Source of the DNA: Arthrobacter sp. NicSoilB8
GTDB taxonomy: Bacteria; Actinomycetota; Actinomycetes; Actinomycetales; Micrococcaceae
NCBI RefSeq assembly: GCF_019977355.1
Contig: NZ_AP024655.1
Span: 4,588,001 to 4,652,000, forward strand
DNA length: 64,000 bases
Direction: 5' to 3'
Positions within the stretch are counted from its first letter, which is position 1. Each line of letters opens with the position of its first letter. The translations under genes were made by a program, and so were the position numbers. Below are positions 58,714 through 64,000 of the stretch, piece by piece. Under the pieces are notes generated by a model. It worked only from the letters and a program-made list of their open reading frames with translations. It was not told the origin of the DNA and ran no database searches.

Positions 58714-60864
58714 GTGGACACCAGCATCAACCACAACAACACCGCCATGGACTACATCACCGCCCGCCTCGGCTCCGAGGGCTCCCCGATGCTGGCCTTC
58801 GGCGGCGACTACAACCCGGAGCAGTGGCCGGAAGAGACGTGGGACGAGGACGTCCGGCTGATGCGCGAGGCCGGCGTCAACCTGGTCAGCGTCGGCATCT
58901 TCAGCTGGTCCCTGCTGGAACCGTCCGAGGGCGTCTACGAGTTCGGCTGGCTGGACCGGGTCCTGGACCTGCTGCACGAAAACGGCATCCGGGTTGACCT
59001 CGCCAACGCCACGGCCTCCCCGCCGCCCTGGTTCAGCCACAAGTACCCCCAGTCGCTGCCGGTAACTGCCGACGGCGTGCGGCACAGTTACGGTTCCCGG
59101 CAGGCCTTCGCCGCCTCAAGCCCCGACTACCGCCGGGCCGCCGCGGCACTGACCGAGCAGATCGCCGTCCGCTACAAGGACCATCCCGCCGTCGTCATGT
59201 GGCACGTCCACAACGAGTACGGCTGCCACAACCAGCCGGACTTTTCCGACGGCGCCGCCGCGGGTTTCCGGCGCTGGCTCGAACGCCGGTACGGCAGCCT
59301 CGAGGCCCTCAACACCGCGTGGGGCACCGCCTTCTGGTCCCAGCGCTACTCGGCCTGGGAGGAGATCCTGCCGCCGCGGACCTCCGGGACCTGGGTCAAC
59401 CCGACCCAGCAGCTGGACTTCGCCCGCTACTCCTCCGATGAGCTGCTCGAATGCTACAAAGCCGAGGCGGCGATCCTCCGCTCGCATTCGGGGCACCCGG
59501 TGACCACCAACTTTATGGGCTTCAACATGGGCCTGCACCAGCCCGTGGACTACTGGCGCTGGTCCGAGGAGATGGATGTGGTCTCCAACGACCACTACCT
59601 CATTGCCGAGGACCCGCGGAATTTCCAGGAGCTGGCGGCCACGGCGGACCTCACCCGCGGCTGGGCCAAGGGCAAGCCCTGGCTGCTCATGGAGCACTCC
59701 ACCTCGGCTGTCAACTGGCAGCCCCGCAACATCGCCAAAGCCCCCGGCGAGATGCTGCGCAATTCCCTGCAGCACGTCGCCCGCGGTGCCGACGGCGCGC
59801 TGTTCTTCCAGTGGCGGGCCTCGCGTGCCGGCGCCGAGAAGTTCCACTCCGGACTGCTGCCGCACGCCGGCACGGACACAAAGGTCTGGCGTGAAGTGGT
59901 CCAGCTCGGCCAGGCGCTGCGCAGCCTGGCCGAAGTCAGCGGCTCGCTGGTCACGGGGGCCTCCGGCCGGGTGGACGTCGCCATCCTCCACGACACTGAC
60001 GCCCGCTGGGCCTCGGAACTGGACTCGCATCCGAGCGTGGATGCCTCGAACATCGCGGAAACCCGGCGCTGGCATGATGCCTTCTACCGGGCCGGCATCC
60101 CCACGGACTTCCGCCAAAGCACCGAGGACCTCTCCGGCTACCGGCTCGTTGTCGCGCCGATGCAGTACCTCGTGAGCGATGCCGGGGCCGCAAACCTGGA
60201 CGCGTACGTGCGCGCCGGCGGCCACCTCGTGGTGACGTATTTCTCCGGTATCGTGGACGAAAATGACCACATCAGGCTTGGCAGCTACCCTGGCGCGTTC
60301 AGCGGGCTGCTGGGCGTCCGGATGGAGGAGTTCTTCCCGCTTCGCGCCGGGGAAAGCGTCCGGCTCAGCGGCTTCGGTGCCGGCACCTGCTGGAACGAAC
60401 TGGGGCAGGCCACCACGGCCGAGGTCCTCGCGGCCGTGGACGAGGGACCGGCCGCCGGCTCTCCCGCCGTGACCCGCAACCGCGCCGGGAGCGGCCGCTC
60501 CTACTACGTCGCGACGACGCTCGCGCCGGAGGGCCTGGGCGAACTGCTCACCGTCATCTGTGCCGACGCCGGAGTGCAGCCGCTCGTTCCGGAGCTGCCG
60601 GCAGATGTGGAAGTTGCCCGGCGCAGCAAGGACGGGACCGACTGGACGTTCTGCATCAACCACGGGGCGCACGACGTCCGGCTGCCGCTGGCAGGCGTGG
60701 ACCTCCTCACCGGCACCGAGCTCGACGGCGGGCTCGGCCTCGCGGCCGGAGCCGTCGCCGTCGTCCGTTCACCTGCCGCCCGGCTGGTCGGCACATCCGT
60801 CAGCCAAACAGGTCAGGCAAGCCACTCAGACGACTCAAACCTGTCAAGCCTGTCAAACCACTAA
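58714..60864 (+). CDS. Beta-galactosidase, glycoside hydrolase family 42
   Basis: A 716-aa cytoplasmic enzyme from GTG 58714. The GH42 TIM barrel starts GGDYNPEQWPEETWDEDVRL; the acid/base glutamate is in MWHVHNEYGCHNQ and the nucleophile glutamate in PWLLMEHSTSAVNWQ. Later, the trimerisation and C-terminal beta domains follow (YRLVVAPMQYLVSDAGAANL). It would cut beta-galactosides carried in by the adjacent ABC permeases, such as galacto-oligosaccharides. The last 15 residues are a Ser/Gln-rich low-complexity end. Short overlapping repeats are seen in the DNA there. Confidence 0.95.
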   Translation: MDTSINHNNTAMDYITARLGSEGSPMLAFGGDYNPEQWPEETWDEDVRLMREAGVNLVSVGIFSWSLLEPSEGVYEFGWLDRVLDLLHENGIRVDLANATASPPPWFSHKYPQSLPVTADGVRHSYGSRQAFAASSPDYRRAAAALTEQIAVRYKDHPAVVMWHVHNEYGCHNQPDFSDGAAAGFRRWLERRYGSLEALNTAWGTAFWSQRYSAWEEILPPRTSGTWVNPTQQLDFARYSSDELLECYKAEAAILRSHSGHPVTTNFMGFNMGLHQPVDYWRWSEEMDVVSNDHYLIAEDPRNFQELAATADLTRGWAKGKPWLLMEHSTSAVNWQPRNIAKAPGEMLRNSLQHVARGADGALFFQWRASRAGAEKFHSGLLPHAGTDTKVWREVVQLGQALRSLAEVSGSLVTGASGRVDVAILHDTDARWASELDSHPSVDASNIAETRRWHDAFYRAGIPTDFRQSTEDLSGYRLVVAPMQYLVSDAGAANLDAYVRAGGHLVVTYFSGIVDENDHIRLGSYPGAFSGLLGVRMEEFFPLRAGESVRLSGFGAGTCWNELGQATTAEVLAAVDEGPAAGSPAVTRNRAGSGRSYYVATTLAPEGLGELLTVICADAGVQPLVPELPADVEVARRSKDGTDWTFCINHGAHDVRLPLAGVDLLTGTELDGGLGLAAGAVAVVRSPAARLVGTSVSQTGQASHSDDSNLSSLSNH

Positions 60865-60882
60865 AGCCTCTAAGGACTCCAC

Positions 60883-61716
60883 ATGCTAGCCGCAGCCCGC
60901 CATTCCGCCATCCTCGCGGAGGTCCAGCGTGAGCGGATCGTCCGTGTCGCGGACCTCGCCAAGATGCTCGGCGTCTCGCTGATGACCGTGCGGCGGGACA
61001 TAGAGGCCCTCGACGCGGCGGGCGCGGTGGAGAAAATCCATGGCGGGGCCAAACTGCCAGGCGGAGCCAGCACGCATGAGCCAGGCTTCGAGCTCAAGGT
61101 GACCCAGCTGAAGGACGAGAAGATGGCGATCGCGCAGGAGGCGGCCGCCCAGGTGCGCGAGGGTATGGCAGTGGGGCTGAGCGCCGGCACCACCACATGG
61201 GCGCTGGCCCAGCTGCTGGCCGCCGGCCCGCGGATCACGGTGGTCACCAACTCGGTGCGGATCGCCGACGTCTTCCACCAAAGCTCCTCCCCGTCCACCG
61301 TGATCCTGACCGGCGGCGAGCGCACACCCTCCGATGCCCTGGTCGGTCCACTGGCCACGTCCTCCCTCAGGCAGCTGCACCTGGACGTGCTGTTCCTCGG
61401 CGTCCACGGGGTGGACGCCGACGCCGGGTTCACCACGCCGAACGTGCTGGAAGCCGAAACCGACCGGGCCTTCGTTAGCGCGGCCCGCCGGGTGGTGGTC
61501 CTGGCCGACCACACGAAGTGGGGCACCCTGGGCATCAGCACCATCGCCAGCCTCGAGGACGCCGACGAACTCATCAGCGATGACCTTCTGGGCGGTGAGG
61601 CCCGGCGCATCCTCGGCGAACGCGTCGGACGGCTCCGACTGGCCCCTACCGGCGACTCCCGGCACGGCGCCGCTTCAACCCGCGCCGCCGCTATCCACAG
61701 CGCCGCCTCGGGCTGA
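60883..61716 (+). CDS. DeoR-family regulator of the galactoside cluster
   Basis: A 277-aa regulator. HTH: RHSAILAEVQRERIVRVADL with AKMLGVSLMTVRRDIEALDA. The C-terminal sugar-phosphate-binding domain contains GLSAGTTTWALAQLLAAG, VVTNSVRIADVFHQ and HTKWGTLGIS. DeoR members sense phosphorylated sugar intermediates, so a galactose- or tagatose-phosphate effector is plausible here. It lies 18 bases after GH42 and 45 before GH36, inside the operon, and likely controls the promoter at 55296. A 25-residue Ala-rich tail follows the domain. Confidence 0.92.
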   Translation: MLAAARHSAILAEVQRERIVRVADLAKMLGVSLMTVRRDIEALDAAGAVEKIHGGAKLPGGASTHEPGFELKVTQLKDEKMAIAQEAAAQVREGMAVGLSAGTTTWALAQLLAAGPRITVVTNSVRIADVFHQSSSPSTVILTGGERTPSDALVGPLATSSLRQLHLDVLFLGVHGVDADAGFTTPNVLEAETDRAFVSAARRVVVLADHTKWGTLGISTIASLEDADELISDDLLGGEARRILGERVGRLRLAPTGDSRHGAASTRAAAIHSAASG

Positions 61717-61761
61717 CCGGCACGTCCCCGCCCCCTCCAAACCACTACGCCTGGAGCCACC

Positions 61762-64000
61762 GTGAACAACCCGGACCTCACCCTTGACGCCGAGTCCCCT
61801 ACCCCCTTGGGCGCCCCGCCCGCGGATCCCCTGTATCTGCGCCGCTCCGGCACCTCACTGCTCATCGACTTCAGCACGGGCGAGCCGGCCATGCTGCACT
61901 TCGGCGCCGACCTCGGTCCTGACCTGCCGGACCTGTCCCTGCTGGTCGGCCCCGTGCCGGGCTCGGCCCTCGACGTCCCGGTCACGCTGGGGCTGATCCC
62001 GCAGGCGTCCTCGGGCTGGCGCGGGCGGCCCGGCCTCCGCGGCCACCGGAACGGCCAGGCTTTCTCGGCCCGGCTGCGCGTTGTGAGTGTTGAATGTCCG
62101 GGCGGGGGGCATCCCGGCGGGAACGCATGTTCTGCCGTGATCACCCAGGCCGACCCCGACGCGGGGGTCACCGTGCGCACGGAGATCCGGATCAACGACG
62201 GCGGCCTGCTCCAGCTCCGGCACCGGCTCGACAACGACGGCTCCGGCCCTTACAGCCTCGACGAGCTCGCGGCAGTGCTCCCGTTGGGCCGGGCAGCCAC
62301 CGAGATCCTGGACCTGACCGGCCGCTGGTGCCGGGAGTCCCACCCCCAGCGCCTGCCGCTGCGCCAAGGCACGTGGGTCCGCTCGGGCCGGCACGGCCGG
62401 ACCGGCCACGATGCCTCGCTCCTGCTCGCGGCCGGCACCCCCGGGTTCGGCAACCGGCACGGGCAGGTCTGGGCCGTGCATCTGGGTTGGAGCGGCAACC
62501 ACGAGAGCTTTGTTGATGCCGCCGCGGACGGGCGGACCGTCATCGGCGCCTCGGAACTGCTCGGGCCCGGCGAGATCACCCTCGCGGCGAACGCCAGCTA
62601 CGAGACCCCCTGGCTGTTCGCTGCGTATTCCGCCGCCGGGCTGGACGGGATTAGCGACGCGTTCTACGCCTGGTTCCGCGGGCGCCCGCACCACCCTGGC
62701 GCGCGGTCCGGCAAGACCCGCCCCGTGGTGCTCAACGTCTGGGAAGCGGTGTATTTCGACCACCGGCTGCCCGTACTCCTCGAGCTCGCCGAGGCGGCCG
62801 CACGGCTGGGCGTGGAACGCTACGTCCTCGACGACGGCTGGTTCCGCGGCCGCCGCAGCGACCAGGCGGGCCTCGGCGACTGGTACGTCGACGAGGGCCT
62901 GTGGCCCGGGGGCCTCACCCCGCTGATCGATGCGGTCACCGGCCACGGCATGGAATTCGGGCTCTGGGTCGAACCCGAAATGGTCAACGAAGACTCGGAC
63001 CTGGCCCGCGCCCACCCGGACTGGATCGCCGGGCCGGCACCCCGGACGGCCGGGGGCAGCCCGTCCGCCGGGGACTCCGGCCCGGGCGGCCGGCTGGCTG
63101 GCCGGCTGCCCGTGCAGTGGCGGCACCAGCAGGTCCTGGACCTGGTCAACCCGGACGCCTGGCAGTACATCTACGACCGGCTCGACGCCCTGCTGCGCGA
63201 GAACAACATCGCCTACCTTAAATGGGACCAGAACCGGGATCTGGTCGAAATGGGCCATGCCGGCCGCCCGTCCGTGCACGCCCAGACGCAGGCCGTCTAC
63301 CGGCTCCTCGACAAACTCCGTGAGGCCCATCCCGGCGTCGAGATTGAAAGCTGCTCCTCAGGGGGCGCCCGCGTGGACCTCGGCATCCTGGAACGCACCG
63401 ACCGGGTCTGGGCCTCGGACTGCAACGACGCCCTGGAGCGGCAGACCATCCAGCGGTGGACCGGCCTGGTGGTGCCGCCGGAGCTCGTCGGATCGCACAT
63501 CGGACCCACCACGAGCCACACCACCGCGCGGACGCATGACCTCTCCTTCCGGGCAATCACCGCGATGTTCGGCCATTTCGGCCTCGAATGGGATATCCGG
63601 CACCTCGCCGATTCCGAGCGCGACGAGCTTGCCCAGACGATCGCGCTGTACAAGAAGCACCGGGCCCTGCTGCACAGCGGGCGCATGGTGCGGGCCGACG
63701 AGCCAGATCCGTCCCTCCGGCTGCACGGCGTCGTGTCCCACGACGGCGGCGAGGCCCTTTACGCCGTCGTGTCCGTGGCAACGTCTTTCGCCGAAGTCCC
63801 CGGCCGGATCAGCCTCCCGGGGCTGCTGCCGGACGCCGGGTACCGGGTGGAGGCTGTGTATCCGGCGGCCGGCGATCGGCGGGCCTTCCTGCAGGCTGCG
63901 CCTCCGGCTTGGCTGGCGGGCGGCGCAGAGGCGACGGGCCGTTTCCTGGCGGAGTCCGGCCTCCCGATGCCAGTCCTGAACCCGGAGCACGGGCTGCTCC
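61762..64000 (+). CDS. Alpha-galactosidase, glycoside hydrolase family 36 (3' end beyond window)
   Basis: About 746 codons are visible from the GTG at 61762 (GGAG 8 bases upstream). An N-terminal beta-supersandwich domain (to about residue 325) leads to the barrel: RPVVLNVWEAVYFDH, RYVLDDGWFRGRRSDQAGLG and EFGLWVEPEMVNEDSDLARA. The nucleophile aspartate is in YLKWDQNRDLVE (about residue 487) and the acid/base aspartate in VWASDCNDALERQTIQRW (about 550), with CSSGGARVDLGIL between them. It removes alpha-galactosyl units, as from raffinose or galactomannan side chains, and complements the GH42 enzyme. The frame stays open to the window edge. Confidence 0.94.
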   Translation, partial: MNNPDLTLDAESPTPLGAPPADPLYLRRSGTSLLIDFSTGEPAMLHFGADLGPDLPDLSLLVGPVPGSALDVPVTLGLIPQASSGWRGRPGLRGHRNGQAFSARLRVVSVECPGGGHPGGNACSAVITQADPDAGVTVRTEIRINDGGLLQLRHRLDNDGSGPYSLDELAAVLPLGRAATEILDLTGRWCRESHPQRLPLRQGTWVRSGRHGRTGHDASLLLAAGTPGFGNRHGQVWAVHLGWSGNHESFVDAAADGRTVIGASELLGPGEITLAANASYETPWLFAAYSAAGLDGISDAFYAWFRGRPHHPGARSGKTRPVVLNVWEAVYFDHRLPVLLELAEAAARLGVERYVLDDGWFRGRRSDQAGLGDWYVDEGLWPGGLTPLIDAVTGHGMEFGLWVEPEMVNEDSDLARAHPDWIAGPAPRTAGGSPSAGDSGPGGRLAGRLPVQWRHQQVLDLVNPDAWQYIYDRLDALLRENNIAYLKWDQNRDLVEMGHAGRPSVHAQTQAVYRLLDKLREAHPGVEIESCSSGGARVDLGILERTDRVWASDCNDALERQTIQRWTGLVVPPELVGSHIGPTTSHTTARTHDLSFRAITAMFGHFGLEWDIRHLADSERDELAQTIALYKKHRALLHSGRMVRADEPDPSLRLHGVVSHDGGEALYAVVSVATSFAEVPGRISLPGLLPDAGYRVEAVYPAAGDRRAFLQAAPPAWLAGGAEATGRFLAESGLPMPVLNPEHGLL

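Noticed and set aside
1..64000. Searched for CRISPR arrays, transposases, integrases, phage genes, restriction or toxin-antitoxin systems
   Set aside because: None found. The repeats present are short palindromes or tandem units without spacers, and no mobile or defence genes were recognised.

Overview
The window is GC-rich, densely coded chromosomal DNA with frequent GTG and TTG starts and many 4-base start/stop overlaps. Gene content points to a high-GC actinobacterium, most likely Micrococcaceae of the Arthrobacter/Pseudarthrobacter type: a SAM riboswitch of the actinobacterial kind, a six-gene Mrp antiporter, an OtsB-GH15 fusion, a secreted HNH/excalibur nuclease, and sugar ABC clusters without their own ATPase. 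No phage, transposase, integrase, CRISPR array, rRNA or plasmid function was seen. The genus assignment is inference from gene content.

Layout. 1-7.1 kb: a cardiolipin synthase cut by the window edge, a PabC-like lyase, an ATP-grasp protein, then a SAM-riboswitch-led sulfur operon (DUF1737 protein, rhodanese, O-succinylhomoserine sulfhydrylase) and a glutamate-cysteine-ligase-like enzyme. 7.1-14.8 kb: a MurA-type enolpyruvyl transferase fused to an N-terminal XRE helix-turn-helix, a TPP-riboswitch-controlled thiamine-precursor ECF transporter (YkoEDC type), small conserved proteins and a K+ channel. 14.9-24.8 kb: cation homeostasis, with the complete Mrp Na+/H+ antiporter (mrpA-mrpC-mrpD-mrpE-mrpF-mrpG, MrpB fused to MrpA), an MFS carrier and a KhtTU-like K+/H+ antiporter. 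24.9-31.1 kb: dcd, an SRPBCC protein, tRNA-Gly, a 49-aa basic protein coupled to a carboxyethylornithine-synthase-like dehydrogenase, an MFS exporter, a LysR regulator and a zinc-ribbon protein. 31.2-37.7 kb: a proline-catabolism region with trifunctional-type PutA (without the DNA-binding domain), an amino-acid permease and a divergent LysR regulator. 37.8-44.6 kb: panD, an AEC carrier, an MTOX/sarcosine-oxidase-like flavoenzyme, the secreted nuclease, and a trehalose-phosphatase/GH15 fusion.

44.7-64 kb is a glycan-use region in two blocks. The left block (minus strand) is lacI, binding protein, two permeases, GH130, a secreted protein of uncertain glycosidase type, and a second five-bladed-propeller enzyme; the lacI promoter carries two near-identical operators. 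A secreted beta-helix protein lies beyond it. The right block (plus strand) is binding protein, two permeases, GH42 beta-galactosidase, a DeoR regulator and GH36 alpha-galactosidase (cut by the window end), which together suggest uptake and cleavage of galactosides. Neither block encodes an ABC ATPase, so both probably borrow a shared one encoded elsewhere.

No clearly unprecedented system is visible. The most worthwhile leads are: a three-copy palindromic repeat family (CAACGCGGGGTCA core) with co-varying arms; the XRE-MurA fusion; an OtsB domain that has lost both motif-I aspartates; a matched promoter-plus-inverted-repeat pair at putA and the permease; and the SAM-controlled DUF1737-rhodanese-MetZ operon.
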